A stretch of 64,000 bases of DNA from UMGS1484 sp045593325 (GCA_045593325.1 JAZNWL010000041.1:1-64000), one strand, 5' to 3'; positions 49,798 through 59,139 are shown, numbered from the stretch's first letter. Made by a program: numbers and translations. Notes: generated by a model from the sequence alone, not told the origin.

Positions 49798-50964
49798 CTA
49801 TAATGTTTTGGCAAAAGCAAGCAAGGCTTCTTTGTTGTTTTCAACAGTGCCTTCCATTACTGAAAACAGCAAGGTATTCAAAACCTTTCCCAGTTCTTCC
49901 CCTTTGGGGAGCCCCATTGCCATCAGGTCTTTTCCGTTTACTGCCAACTCTTTTAATGAACAACATAGATTTTGGTGTTGAATCATAGAAACATATTCTT
50001 CAAAAAGCGTACTATCTACATCGTTTGCCTGAAACAAAATGATCATTGTTTCCACGCATTTCATACCATAACGAAACACCCATTTTCGAGTTTCAAACAA
50101 AGTGTTCGGTGGCATTTGGGTTTGCAGAAACACCAAAGGTTCTATCTGTGCTGTTAATTCATTGGAAGCCTTCAACTGTTGCATAAACCCTTTAACATCG
50201 GGATGATGTTTTAACAAAACCGCATACCGAAACATAGGCATTGCAGGAACTTGGTATAACAAAGAAATATTCTGTTTGTTCAAAGCAAACAAGGGCGAAA
50301 GAATATGAGCATACTCCTTCAAAACCAAGGAAACACCTTTTCCGCAAAGCAGCTTGGTAAACTCCACAAAAACCCGTTCCATTGCCACTTTTTGCAATGT
50401 ATTGCACAAGATTTCCATGGCCGAAACCAAAGAAGGTTCCAAAGAAAACTCCAAGGTAGAAGCAAAACGAAGTCCACGAAGAATACGCAGGGCATCTTCC
50501 GAAAGCCGAAGCATAGGGTCTCCCACACAACGAATCACACCCTGCTTTAAATCTTCTCTTCCCCCGTATAAGTCTACAAGACCTCTCTCCGGATGATACG
50601 CCATGGCATTGACGGTGAAATCCCGACGAGCCAAATCTTCCTGCAGTGACGAAGTAAACCGAACTCCGTCAGGGTGACGGCTGTCGGAATAAGTGCCATC
50701 TACACGGTACGTGGTGATTTCCACAGGATGCCCCCCACTAATGACAGTTACGGTGCCATGCTTAATGCCTGTTGGAATAGTACGATAATCGGCAAAGCAG
50801 GTTTGAATTTCTTCAGGGGTGGCGCCGGTACACACGTCGAAATCTCCGGGTACCAGCCCCAACAACATATCCCGAACGCAACCGCCCACAACGTAGGCTT
50901 CAAATCCATTTTTATTCAGTTGTTCCAAAACTGTTAACACATAGGCGGGCAGTTGAAAATTCAT
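49798..50964 (-). CDS. cca: CCA tRNA nucleotidyltransferase
   Basis: A 388-residue class II nucleotidyltransferase adding or repairing the 3' CCA of tRNAs. The active-site blocks are VVGGCVRDMLLG, PGDFDVCTGATPEE with the metal-binding acids, ARRDFTVNAMAYH, DPMLRLSEDALRILRGLRFA. All eight tRNA genes in this window already encode CCA, so repair may be its main job on these. It is the last gene of mutY-galM-like-cca, 9 bp after the epimerase-like gene. Confidence 0.93.
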   Translation of the reverse strand: MNFQLPAYVLTVLEQLNKNGFEAYVVGGCVRDMLLGLVPGDFDVCTGATPEEIQTCFADYRTIPTGIKHGTVTVISGGHPVEITTYRVDGTYSDSRHPDGVRFTSSLQEDLARRDFTVNAMAYHPERGLVDLYGGREDLKQGVIRCVGDPMLRLSEDALRILRGLRFASTLEFSLEPSLVSAMEILCNTLQKVAMERVFVEFTKLLCGKGVSLVLKEYAHILSPLFALNKQNISLLYQVPAMPMFRYAVLLKHHPDVKGFMQQLKASNELTAQIEPLVFLQTQMPPNTLFETRKWVFRYGMKCVETMIILFQANDVDSTLFEEYVSMIQHQNLCCSLKELAVNGKDLMAMGLPKGEELGKVLNTLLFSVMEGTVENNKEALLAFAKTL

Positions 50965-50973
50965 AGGCTTTTC

Positions 50974-51855
50974 TTACTTAATGGTGATGGAAAAACCGGT
51001 TTCATAGGTTCCGGCAGGAGCCAAATGAATCATATCCCGTTTGGTTTCCAAATCGTCTAACTTGCCATCGTAAGCAGGAATACCAAGCCAGGGTTCCAGG
51101 CAAATATAGGGAGCATCCGATTGGGGCTTGTGCCAAAGTCCCAGATATTTGGTGTCGTCACCCCAGGCAACGGTTACCGATTTGGACCCTTTGGGAGATT
51201 TTAAAGTAATCGAAGAATCCATATCCTGCAGGAAAATGGCATCGAAGCTGAACAAATCGTGACTCAAAGGCAAACGGATATCATCTTCCAAAGCAAAAGG
51301 ATGGGTTTCGCCGGTAATCAACAAAGCGGGACTGAATTCCAATTCGTTGGGTTTGCAGGGGTTGGCAAATTCCACCACATAATCATTAAAGTTGAGGCCT
51401 TCTTCCAGGGGAACACAGAAGCCGGGGTGACCACCCAAGGTGAAAATCAAATCTTTGGTATCGGTGTTGACCACTTTGAAATCCACGAAAACGGTGTCCC
51501 CTTCCAGACGGTAACCAACGTACACTTTAAAGCCAAAAGGATATTGAGCACGGGTTTCGGCAGAATCCACCATGGAGAAAAGGATAGATGTGTCGGATTT
51601 TTCTTCCACAGTCAAATCGGTATCCCGCAAGAACCCGTGAATTTGCATATCATAGGTTACCCCTTGATAGGTATATTTTCCTTCAAACAAACGACCACAG
51701 ATGGGGAACAAATGGAAAGCACGGTTTGCCCAGTATTCGGGGTTGCCTTGCCACAGGTATTCGCCATTGTCGGCTTTGGTACGGATGGACATCAATTCCC
51801 CGCCAAGAGAGTCAATGTCAACAATGAGCTTGTCATTTTGCAAAGTGTGTAACAT
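50974..51855 (-). CDS. Aldose 1-epimerase family protein
   Basis: A 293-residue beta-sandwich protein of the galactose mutarotase superfamily, LacX/YeaD-like group. It begins LQNDKLIVDIDSLGGELMSI and has HLFPICGRLFEGKYTYQG, MQIHGFLRDTDL and LGGHPGFCVPL with the active-site histidines, ending CLEPWLGIPAYDG. True mutarotases interconvert alpha and beta aldoses; members of this branch often act on unknown sugars. Lies 19 bp after mutY and 9 bp before cca, in one operon. Confidence 0.9.
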   Translation of the reverse strand: MLHTLQNDKLIVDIDSLGGELMSIRTKADNGEYLWQGNPEYWANRAFHLFPICGRLFEGKYTYQGVTYDMQIHGFLRDTDLTVEEKSDTSILFSMVDSAETRAQYPFGFKVYVGYRLEGDTVFVDFKVVNTDTKDLIFTLGGHPGFCVPLEEGLNFNDYVVEFANPCKPNELEFSPALLITGETHPFALEDDIRLPLSHDLFSFDAIFLQDMDSSITLKSPKGSKSVTVAWGDDTKYLGLWHKPQSDAPYICLEPWLGIPAYDGKLDDLETKRDMIHLAPAGTYETGFSITIK

Positions 51856-51874
51856 AATTATTCCTCCGATTTTA

Positions 51875-52915
51875 TCATTGAAATTCTTTTAATATCCAAT
51901 CTTTATAAACACGAAAAGCAACAGGAAGTGCCATTTCATGTAAGATTTCATTAGGAGATACCCAAAGGAAACGGTCATCACAGGTATCGCATTTGGCATA
52001 TACCCCCTGCATGTGCCATTCCACGTGGGTAAAAATATGAACCGACGGTTCTAAAGGTTGCGGGTTGGAAAGTGACAGAGCCAGCGCCGAACCCCATTGT
52101 TCCTTTGGTAAGGCACAGTCCACGTTGGGAAGTTCCCACATTCCTGAAAGCAACCCTTTTTCAGGACGGCGCCGCAATGCAAATTTACCGTTACATTCCA
52201 AAACAAACACAGTCTTCTGCTGAATTTTCCGTTTCTTTTTCTCAGTTCTCACAGGAAGTTCCTGGGTAATATTCTCACGCTTGGCAACACAATGCTCTGC
52301 CACGGGGCATTGCTCACAACGAGGGGCTCCATTGGGAATACAAACTGTTTCCCCCATTTCCATCAATCCTTCGGTGAAATCCCCTGCATCAGTTCCTGTG
52401 GGATATATCTCTTTCAACAGCTGGGTAATTCGTTTTTTTACCGAGGTTTGGGTAATATCTCCGTAATCCCCTGTTATACGGGTCACCACCCGTAAAACGT
52501 TGCCGTCCACAGCAGGCTCCGGCTGACCGAAGGACATGGAAGCAATGGCACCTGCGGTGTAGTCCCCAATACCGGGCAAGGCTCGCAATTCCTTGGCGGT
52601 GACGGGCAGTTGACCGCCATATTCTTCCATTACTTTTTGTGCCGCTTTCTTTAAATTCCGCACACGGCTGTAATACCCAAGACCTTCCCATAATTTCATC
52701 AAACGGTCATCCGACACCGTTGCCAGGTCCTCAATGGTGGGAATTTCCTGCAAAAAACGGTGATAATAAGGAATCACCGCTTCGATGCGGGTTTGTTGCA
52801 ACATAATCTCCGAAAGCCAGGTGTGATAGGGTGACGGGTCCAGCCGCCAAGGGAGATCCCGTTTATGCTCACGGTGCCACATTACAATAGGCTGCACAAT
52901 TTTTTCGGTTTCCAT
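51875..52915 (-). CDS. mutY: A/G-specific adenine DNA glycosylase MutY
   Basis: A 346-residue base-excision repair enzyme that removes A opposite 8-oxoguanine. LPWRLDPSPYHTWLSEIMLQQT contains the catalytic Glu region (shown in outline), the helix-hairpin-helix is LPGIGDYTAGAIASMSFG, and the catalytic Asp is in PAVDGNVLRV. The four-Cys Fe-S loop is CIPNGAPRCEQCPVAEHC. The C-terminal third is NUDIX-like for 8-oxoG recognition. The ATG at 52915 follows GGGGAGG; TTG/GTG-type longer starts are less likely. First gene of the unit with the epimerase-like gene and cca. Confidence 0.93.
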   Translation of the reverse strand: METEKIVQPIVMWHREHKRDLPWRLDPSPYHTWLSEIMLQQTRIEAVIPYYHRFLQEIPTIEDLATVSDDRLMKLWEGLGYYSRVRNLKKAAQKVMEEYGGQLPVTAKELRALPGIGDYTAGAIASMSFGQPEPAVDGNVLRVVTRITGDYGDITQTSVKKRITQLLKEIYPTGTDAGDFTEGLMEMGETVCIPNGAPRCEQCPVAEHCVAKRENITQELPVRTEKKKRKIQQKTVFVLECNGKFALRRRPEKGLLSGMWELPNVDCALPKEQWGSALALSLSNPQPLEPSVHIFTHVEWHMQGVYAKCDTCDDRFLWVSPNEILHEMALPVAFRVYKDWILKEFQ

Positions 52916-53002
52916 TGTTTTGGCACCTCCCCTGCTCATATATAATTATCATATCACATTTCAAAGGTTTTTTCACTATAATTTATAAAGATTTTAAAAA
53001 AA

Positions 53003-53030
53003 GATTGCTATCCAAAGGGATAGCAATCCA
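53003..53030 (-). terminator. Terminator of the SulP transporter gene
   Basis: GATTGCTATCC (53003-53013) pairs with GGATAGCAATC (53018-53028); T-run on the minus strand. Confidence 0.9.
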
Positions 53031-53033
53031 TCA

Positions 53034-54686
53034 TTACAAACAACTTGCTTTTTCCAAAGCATCGTCGATATGGTTGCAGAAGTTTTCTGCGCCAACCGCT
53101 TCCACAAACCCGGCTTTTTCCATTGCTCGCATAGGTTGCTCGTTCACGTGAGAAAGAATTAAGCGAACGTTCTTTTCTTGGCATTTGGCATACACCTGTT
53201 CCAAAGAATTCATGGCGGTAGCGTCAATGGCCGGAACACTTCTCATACGAAGAATCAAACACTTGGTATAATCTTTCAACTGGATATCCAAGATTTTGTC
53301 CGCCGCCCCGAAGAACATGGGACCTGAAATTTCATAAACCCTTATGTGCCCGGGAACCACCCGCAAATCGATGCTGTCTTCATCTTTTGCAGAGTCCACA
53401 TACTTCCAGCCGGTTACCGAGGCTTCTTCACTCATACGTTTCATGAACAGCATGGCCGCCAGAACCAAACCCACTTCAATGGCAATGACCAAATCGAACA
53501 CAACGGTTAAACCGAAGGTGATAACCATAACAATAGTGTCGCTTTTGGGAGCGGTTTTGATAATGTGAACGAATCGTTTCCACTCACTCATATTGTAAGC
53601 AACCATAAACAAAATGGCGGCAATGGTGGGCATGGGAATGAGCCCTGCATAGGGAATAAAGAACAGAAGCACCAACAGCAAAACTACCGCATGCACCATC
53701 CCTGCAATGGGGGTGCGACCACCGTTTTTAGCATTGGCGGCGGTACGGGCAATGGCGCCGGTGGCAGGAATCCCACCGAACAAAACCGAAGCGATGTTCC
53801 CTGCCCCTTGTGCCACCAATTCCATATTGGAATTGTGACGGGAATTTACCATACTGTCTGCCACCACACAGGAAAGCAACGATTCAATGGCGGCTAAAAT
53901 TGCAATGGTAAAAGCATCGGGTAACACAGCAGTGATTTTGGCAAAACTAAAATCCATACCCGCAAAAGAAATTTTGGGAAGCCCTGCAGGAATGGTGTAC
54001 AATTCCCCAATGGTGTAAACCCCTTCGTCCAACCCGGGGATAAATTGAACCATAAGCACGCCTGCCAAAACAGCAATCAAAGAAGGGGGCACTCGTTTTT
54101 CAAGTTTGGGGTAAACAATCAAAATCAACAGGCAAACCCCGCCCACCAAAAGAGCTTGGGGACTAAAGGTATCAATAAACTCAATATTGGCTTCAATTTT
54201 TTCAATAGTTTCGATAGGTTTAACCCCTGCACCGTATGTAATGCCCATAAAGTCTTTGATTTGCCCAATCAAAATGGTTACGGCAATGCCTGCGGTGAAC
54301 CCTGTGGTAATGGTATAGGGAATAAATTTAATAAGGGACCCCAATTTGAAGATTCCCATTAAAATCAACATAACCCCCGCCAGCAGAGTGGCGATAAACA
54401 AGCCGTCCATTCCCTGGGTGGCAACTACCCCTGCAACAATGGTGGCAAAAGCGGCAGTGGGTCCTGCGATCTGTACACGGCTTCCCCCTAACAAAGAAAC
54501 CACAAACCCTGCGGCAATGGCGGTATACACCCCTGTGGCAGGCTCCACCCCGGAAGCCAGTGCCAAAGCAATGGAAAGGGGCAAAGCAATAATGGCAACA
54601 ATGATCCCGGCAACAATATCTTTTACCAACTGACCGCCGGAATAATTTTTCATACAAGAAATCAACTTAGGTTGTAAGGACTTCAC
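53034..54686 (-). CDS. SulP family inorganic anion transporter
   Basis: A 550-residue carrier with the SLC26/SulP layout: about 12-14 membrane segments (DIVAGIIVAIIALPLSIALA, GGSRVQIAGPTAAFATIVAG, DAFTIAILAAIESLLSCVVA) and a cytoplasmic STAS domain at the C-terminus (VPAIDATAMNSLEQV). Such proteins move sulfate, bicarbonate, dicarboxylates or other anions; the substrate is not determined. AAGGAA lies before GTG 54686, which I prefer to the longer frame start at 54761 because that would overlap the promoter. Transcribed alone. Confidence 0.92.
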   Translation of the reverse strand: MKSLQPKLISCMKNYSGGQLVKDIVAGIIVAIIALPLSIALALASGVEPATGVYTAIAAGFVVSLLGGSRVQIAGPTAAFATIVAGVVATQGMDGLFIATLLAGVMLILMGIFKLGSLIKFIPYTITTGFTAGIAVTILIGQIKDFMGITYGAGVKPIETIEKIEANIEFIDTFSPQALLVGGVCLLILIVYPKLEKRVPPSLIAVLAGVLMVQFIPGLDEGVYTIGELYTIPAGLPKISFAGMDFSFAKITAVLPDAFTIAILAAIESLLSCVVADSMVNSRHNSNMELVAQGAGNIASVLFGGIPATGAIARTAANAKNGGRTPIAGMVHAVVLLLVLLFFIPYAGLIPMPTIAAILFMVAYNMSEWKRFVHIIKTAPKSDTIVMVITFGLTVVFDLVIAIEVGLVLAAMLFMKRMSEEASVTGWKYVDSAKDEDSIDLRVVPGHIRVYEISGPMFFGAADKILDIQLKDYTKCLILRMRSVPAIDATAMNSLEQVYAKCQEKNVRLILSHVNEQPMRAMEKAGFVEAVGAENFCNHIDDALEKASCL

Positions 54687-54732
54687 TGTAACTTCCTTCT
54701 CTCTTTTCTTAAAATGAATCAAAACCTCGAAG

Positions 54733-54761
54733 ATAATAGCACAATGGGTAGGAAAAGTCAA
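54733..54761 (-). promoter_or_regulatory. Promoter of the SulP transporter gene
   Basis: Minus strand TTGACT (54756-54761), 17-bp spacer, TATTAT (54733-54738). Confidence 0.8.
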
Positions 54762-54768
54762 TAATATA

Positions 54769-54794
54769 GGGTGTTCTCTTTTCAGAAAACACCC
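54769..54794 (-). terminator. Terminator of the TasA-like operon
   Basis: GGGTGTT and AACACCC arms with an internal C/A mismatch, between the TasA-like stop codon and the SulP promoter. Confidence 0.75.
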
Positions 54795-54801
54795 TTAAGG
54801 T

Positions 54802-55347
54802 TTATTCGAATTCCATGTTGGGATTATTCTTGACTTGAGTTGCCTGTGCAACAACGTCGAAGGTTACGTTAGAATCCTGGTACCGATTACCCGATACAGG
54901 GTCCATCACCACGTGGGCGGTAAGGACTTTGGTTTCCCCCACTTCCAGGCTTTCCCCACTGAGGAAAGGTGCATCCATGGTGAAGTTTTTCATGTCAGTA
55001 CTATAGACCAATTCATCGCCATCATACAATTTGAAGATTAAAGCCTCTTGCAAAGCACCTTGTAAATTTCCCAGATACAAGCGATAGTACACAGGAACGG
55101 TACTGTCATTCCGAACGGTGAAATCTTTCACCAAGGTTCGACCGGGTTCCATTTGGAAATCACTTTCCAGGAAAATCCGTTCCCCTTCATTCAAAATGAT
55201 CTTAACACGGGCTGTTTCGAAAAGGTTATCGTTTTCCGAAACGAAGGAAGCAACAAAAGCGTAGGTTGTAACCGCCCACATAACAAACAAAAGAACAACT
55301 GCAACAATGCTTAACCAAGCTTTATTTTGAGTCTTATTGTCGGTCAT
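54802..55347 (-). CDS. TasA/camelysin-like exported protein
   Basis: A 181-residue protein with an N-terminal hydrophobic segment (AWLSIVAVVLLFVMWAVTTYAF) and a beta-rich domain (VKIILNEGERIFLESDFQMEPGRTL in outline, DFTVRNDSTVPVYYRLYLG, MDPVSGNRYQDSNVTFDVVAQA). This resembles the CalY/TasA group of SipW-processed matrix proteins that form fibres or associate with the cell surface. Its start overlaps the end of the upstream anchored-protein gene by 14 nt. No SipW-type peptidase is beside it; the only signal peptidase gene in the window, at 4057-4650, is interrupted. Confidence 0.7.
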   Translation of the reverse strand: MTDNKTQNKAWLSIVAVVLLFVMWAVTTYAFVASFVSENDNLFETARVKIILNEGERIFLESDFQMEPGRTLVKDFTVRNDSTVPVYYRLYLGNLQGALQEALIFKLYDGDELVYSTDMKNFTMDAPFLSGESLEVGETKVLTAHVVMDPVSGNRYQDSNVTFDVVAQATQVKNNPNMEFE

Positions 55348-56122
55348 TTTCTTCTTCCTCCTTTCTACGTGTTACAAACAGCAGAATGAACAGCAACAAG
55401 GAGATACCGATAATGGCACCCCACAACATGGTGTTGAAAGAGTCTCCGGTTTCAGGCGAAGGATCCAATGCCTCGTCCCCTTCTTCTATGTACCAATGGA
55501 AGTCTGCCAGAAGTCGGGCGACCTGGTAGTCGTTCCCAACAGACGTATCCATAGAAACCTGGATCTTGTAAAATGCTTCATCATATTCAGCGGTGGTGGC
55601 AGGTAGTACTCTGGAATATTTGGTTCCGTTGATTTCGTTAAAAGTACCTTTACAAATTACGTCACCGGTTTGAGAGTTGGTAACCACAACATCCAGAACA
55701 TCACCCAACTGACGGGTTTGTTCGGTAACTATGGCTTCAAACACCAAAGTAACAGGTTTGGTATGGTATGCCCGCAAGCAGAAATACCGAATTTCAACAT
55801 CCCCGGGAACCATGTTCCGCACTTCAAATTTCCGATTGCAATCGGGTTGCCCCTGGAAAAACTCAAGCAAAGGTGCCGTTGGTTGGGCAACCAAGCCGGA
55901 GGTTCCTGCCATACCGCCATCTTCACTGCCGGTGCCTGTGCCATCATCGACACTGCCGGCAGAACTGTCACCAATCTGGTTATTGGAAACAGTGACCGAA
56001 TCCTGGGGTTTTACCAATATAGAGTAAAGTTTAAGGCCACCCAAAGCCAAAACCGAAAGAGATAACATACAAATTAAAACGATAATCAGTACTTTCAACG
56101 TTTTGTTTGTTGCTTTTGCCAT
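55334..56122 (-). CDS. Surface protein with PETG-type sorting signal
   Basis: A 262-residue exported protein. An N-terminal membrane/signal segment (VLIIVLICMLSLSVLALGGL) is followed by a Gly/Ser/Asp linker, a beta domain (FEVRNMVPGDVEIRYFCLRAYH) and a C-terminal cell-wall anchor: SPETGD, then a membrane segment (MLWGAIIGISLLLFILLFV) and RRKEEEE. The SPETG motif is an LPXTG variant expected to be cut by a sortase; no sortase gene is present here. Co-transcribed with the TasA-like gene. Probably part of a surface layer or fibre. Confidence 0.75.
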   Translation of the reverse strand: MAKATNKTLKVLIIVLICMLSLSVLALGGLKLYSILVKPQDSVTVSNNQIGDSSAGSVDDGTGTGSEDGGMAGTSGLVAQPTAPLLEFFQGQPDCNRKFEVRNMVPGDVEIRYFCLRAYHTKPVTLVFEAIVTEQTRQLGDVLDVVVTNSQTGDVICKGTFNEINGTKYSRVLPATTAEYDEAFYKIQVSMDTSVGNDYQVARLLADFHWYIEEGDEALDPSPETGDSFNTMLWGAIIGISLLLFILLFVTRRKEEEENDRQ

Positions 56123-56180
56123 GCCTTACCTCACAACCTTTATGTAAAATTCAATGGAAATATTACAATACTACACATAC

Positions 56181-56209
56181 ATTCTATCATATCAAAACCA
56201 CAAATTCAA
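56181..56209 (-). promoter_or_regulatory. Promoter of the PETG/TasA-like operon
   Basis: Minus strand TTGAAT (56204-56209), 17-bp spacer, TAGAAT (56181-56186). Confidence 0.6.
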
Positions 56210-56271
56210 GAGATAAGTGAGCCCAAAAAAGGAAAAATATCAATATTTTTTAAAAACAAGAATGGAAGTTC

Positions 56272-56676
56272 TTATGAAAGCTCTTGCTTGCCAAATATTT
56301 TCTCGACCCTTGTGTCAATGAGCCAGAATAAAAAGCAACCCATCCCGTAACAAAAAATATCCGGGAAAGAAAAGGATGCCCCCAAAACGATACGGAAGAA
56401 GGTGTTATCTTCCAATCCCAAGAGAGAAACAAGGTTAAAATACTGCCCCACTTCCACCAAACAGGAAAACAAAAACACATAGACAGGCATCCACCCAAGT
56501 TTCACAGGGAAAAAGATGCGCACAAAACAGCAAAGCAAAAGGGTAACCAGAACGTCACCTCCGTAGGGTCTGATAAAAGAATCCTGCACGAATAAGGCTA
56601 TCAATACTTCGGTCATCAAAAGAATCAAAAAGGAAATACCGTAGAGTATACGACGTTTACTATGAGCCAATTTCAT
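56272..56676 (-). CDS. DUF2809 family membrane protein
   Basis: A 134-residue protein with four hydrophobic segments. The pattern RPYGGDVLVTLLLCCFVRIFFP followed by FSCLVEVGQYF and FPDIFCYGMGCFLFWLID is that of DUF2809, a small family related in sequence to VanZ-like proteins (quoted in part). Function unknown. Transcribed on the minus strand; the region between it and the PETG-protein promoter (56210-56271) holds no gene. Downstream of a hypothetical gene with a terminator between. Confidence 0.8.
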   Translation of the reverse strand: MKLAHSKRRILYGISFLILLMTEVLIALFVQDSFIRPYGGDVLVTLLLCCFVRIFFPVKLGWMPVYVFLFSCLVEVGQYFNLVSLLGLEDNTFFRIVLGASFSFPDIFCYGMGCFLFWLIDTRVEKIFGKQELS

Positions 56677-56712
56677 TCACCGCCTTTCTGTGATTATACC
56701 ACTCCCAAAGGA

Positions 56713-56745
56713 AAAGAGCAAGACGTGTGTCCTGCTCTTTCAACC
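56713..56745 (-). terminator. Terminator of the 56749-57309 gene
   Basis: AAAGAGCA (56713-56720) pairs with TGCTCTTT (56733-56740); T-rich continuation on the minus strand. Confidence 0.7.
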
Positions 56746-56748
56746 ATA

Positions 56749-57309
56749 TCAGGATTTTTGAATAAACGGTGCAATTTGGGCTGTGTACTTATCACAAAAG
56801 GAGTTGATTGTTTCTTGGGATTTTACATAAAAATCGCTTTGGGAATCCATCAAATCCATTTTCTTTTGAGGGTCGAAAGAAACATTTTCCAAAATGGAAG
56901 AACACATGGAAAGCAACTCCTTGTTCATGGTTTCAAACAAGGAAATCCCTTTGGCTTGTTGTTCTTTGGAAAAGGATTGAGAAGACAACATTTGCACGAA
57001 AGGATCATAATACCCTGACCAAAAAGCACTTACAGACTTCTGACCTTTAAAAGACGGAGAAAGGATGTACCCGCCAAGGGCGTTTACATAAGGGTAATAC
57101 GTTTTCAAGGATTCCACCGTATATCCGGCTTTATCAATTTTGTCCGCAACAGTATGTATTTGATTCCAATGAGTGAGATTGTATTCCCCGGCCTGCTCTT
57201 TCCAATAATTCTTTTGGTTGGTTAAGGAAACAAAACCGAAGCCAATACCAACAATCAAAAGTAAAACCATAACAATTACAATTACAGATTTCTTATTTGA
57301 TTTGGTCAC
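56749..57309 (-). CDS. Hypothetical membrane-anchored protein
   Basis: A 186-residue protein with one N-terminal membrane segment (VIVIVMVLLLIVGIGFGFVSL) and a helical, mostly polar extracellular part (TVADKIDKAGYTVESLKTYY, SKEQQAKGISLFETMNKELL, FYVKSQETINSFCDKYTAQI). No known motif. GGGGAGA lies 7 nt before GTG 57309. It has its own promoter whose -35 overlaps the end of the upstream YgjV-like gene. I do not recognise the family. Confidence 0.65.
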   Translation of the reverse strand: MTKSNKKSVIVIVMVLLLIVGIGFGFVSLTNQKNYWKEQAGEYNLTHWNQIHTVADKIDKAGYTVESLKTYYPYVNALGGYILSPSFKGQKSVSAFWSGYYDPFVQMLSSQSFSKEQQAKGISLFETMNKELLSMCSSILENVSFDPQKKMDLMDSQSDFYVKSQETINSFCDKYTAQIAPFIQKS

Positions 57310-57333
57310 AACACCATCTCCCCTCTTTTCGTT

Positions 57334-57362
57334 ATTATATAATAGCAGGAAGGATGCGTCAA
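57334..57362 (-). promoter_or_regulatory. Promoter of the 56749-57309 gene
   Basis: Minus strand TTGACG (57357-57362), 17-bp spacer, TATAAT (57334-57339). Confidence 0.8.
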
Positions 57363-57913
57363 CAAGCCGTCTTATCTTTCTTTAGATCATGGCGGAACAT
57401 GCCCAAGGCAATGGAGCCCAGAGTGAGGATCTCACAAAAAATGGCGCCCCAAGAACCCGCAGCAACGTTATAAATCAGCCATGCAGGGGAACTGACTAAA
57501 CCGCATTTGCGCACGTCTGACGCATTTTTCAGTCGGAACCCGATATTCAATGCGGTCATACCCACAACCGGCAACAGTTCAATGATAAAATTCGATACGG
57601 TGGGTTCCACTCCAAACACGGTAAAGGTCAACACATACACACCGACGTAAGAGGTAACAAACCCAAGAAACCAAGGGAGTCTGTCAGCCTTAAGTTTCTC
57701 CTTAAACAGAAACACAATGGCGCGAAGAGTGGCAATCACATTAAGGATTCCCCCAACCCATGCTTCTAACAGCAAAAAATTAATGGCAAACAATAAGCCT
57801 CCCATCAGTTGCAGAGCAAGCACCGTCCCCTGCTTTTTTCCTTGGTAAGATAAAATATTGAAAATCATAGCGGCAATACCGATGATTTGGGCAATGATTT
57901 GAGTAAACGTCAT
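57359..57913 (-). CDS. YgjV family inner membrane protein
   Basis: A 184-residue protein with about six hydrophobic segments. Start IIAQIIGIAAMIFNILSYQGKKQ and middle VGGILNVIATLRAIVFLF are typical of the YgjV family; the end has SPAWLIYNVAAGSWGAIFCEI. The fold is similar to small SWEET/PQ-loop-like transporters, but no substrate is known. It lies 45 bp after the DUF4317 gene on the same strand, without its own clear promoter, so co-transcription is likely. Confidence 0.85.
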   Translation of the reverse strand: MTFTQIIAQIIGIAAMIFNILSYQGKKQGTVLALQLMGGLLFAINFLLLEAWVGGILNVIATLRAIVFLFKEKLKADRLPWFLGFVTSYVGVYVLTFTVFGVEPTVSNFIIELLPVVGMTALNIGFRLKNASDVRKCGLVSSPAWLIYNVAAGSWGAIFCEILTLGSIALGMFRHDLKKDKTAC

Positions 57914-57958
57914 ACAATCCCTCTTTCGTTTTACGTATCACGAACATGGTGGTGGCAA

Positions 57959-59083
57959 TTATTGAATGGTAATATTTACCCCGTTTACCTCAACCCCTTC
58001 GGCGGCACGAATTAAAATGTATTTCACCCCGTTAATTACTTGCGTAGAAACCAAATCGGTACGTTCGGGGTCAACTTTAATGGATACGCCGGGAGTTTCT
58101 AAATTGAATTTTTTTACATCCATAATATTTTTAGGAGTAACTTCGGCATTTTTGCCAAATTCCTCATCAAAGCGACTGCCGAAACGACTGATCCGTTCCC
58201 CATCTACACCGCAACATTCCAACATAGAAGACAAAGAATTTCTGGTTAGTTTCAAGGGCTGATCATTTTTAGCTGCTTTATGTTCTTCCATAAGTTCCGC
58301 AATTTGACCGTGTACCGAACGTACTGTTTCATAATCACAGGCATCCTCCAAGCCTTCATGCAAACAACGGTCAAAATTGGTTTTTTGGTCGTAAGAAGAC
58401 TGGGGCAATTCCACGCCGAACAAAGCATCGATCACCTCGCTGTAAACGTTGGAAAGATCCCGTGTATAATACAACACGTTATAAATATTGGCTGTGCGGT
58501 CATCAAAAGTGGGAAACATAAAACCGATTTCAGGAGGTGCTAACACCATATTTTGGTCAATGGCACGGAAGGTACTGTCATAATCTCTGAAATACAGCCC
58601 TGCATTCAATGGTTTCACCGGGCAAACGGCACACACCATATAGGGAAACACGGTGGTGGAATCTTCTTTTTGCCCATCAGAAGTGTAAGAAAATACATCG
58701 TATTGGTCAAAGGCCAGTAAAATGGCATAATTTCCCTCAAAATGGACCGAAGAAATTACCCGTTGATAAAAAGTTTCCAGGGTACCCTCATCTTTTAATG
58801 CGGAATTGCGAAGGGCCATCAATAATTGATGTTTGTCTCCATCCAGCCCGTGATGGGCGGTAAATTCCAGATCCAACAGATTAGAGCCCAGCCCACCGGA
58901 CAACGATTTTTTCATGATACCTAACAGTTTTTCATTTTCTTCCACAGAAGAGTTGACCATAGATTGATTGAAACGGGCAAAAATAGTCCCCTCGCCGTTC
59001 ACTAAGCAACCTTTAATGCTTAAAATGTTGTTTTTGTCGGGACGAAACCGCTGACGAATCTCACGCAATTCTTTATCATTCAT
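57959..59083 (-). CDS. DUF4317 family protein
   Basis: A 374-residue soluble protein that fits the DUF4317 family by its start (MNDKELREIRQRFRPDKNNI), its KGCLVNGEGTIFARF segment and overall length. Further pieces are YAILLAFDQYDVFSYTSDGQ and CAVCPVKPLNAGLYFRDYDS. It has no membrane segment and no catalytic motif I recognise. The family is common in Clostridia; function unknown. First gene of a unit with the YgjV-like gene, with its own promoter. Confidence 0.85.
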   Translation of the reverse strand: MNDKELREIRQRFRPDKNNILSIKGCLVNGEGTIFARFNQSMVNSSVEENEKLLGIMKKSLSGGLGSNLLDLEFTAHHGLDGDKHQLLMALRNSALKDEGTLETFYQRVISSVHFEGNYAILLAFDQYDVFSYTSDGQKEDSTTVFPYMVCAVCPVKPLNAGLYFRDYDSTFRAIDQNMVLAPPEIGFMFPTFDDRTANIYNVLYYTRDLSNVYSEVIDALFGVELPQSSYDQKTNFDRCLHEGLEDACDYETVRSVHGQIAELMEEHKAAKNDQPLKLTRNSLSSMLECCGVDGERISRFGSRFDEEFGKNAEVTPKNIMDVKKFNLETPGVSIKVDPERTDLVSTQVINGVKYILIRAAEGVEVNGVNITIQ

Positions 59084-59139
59084 ATATGATTCTCCTATTA
59101 CTAATGATGATTACAGCACTAAATAAACTATTGAAGTTG

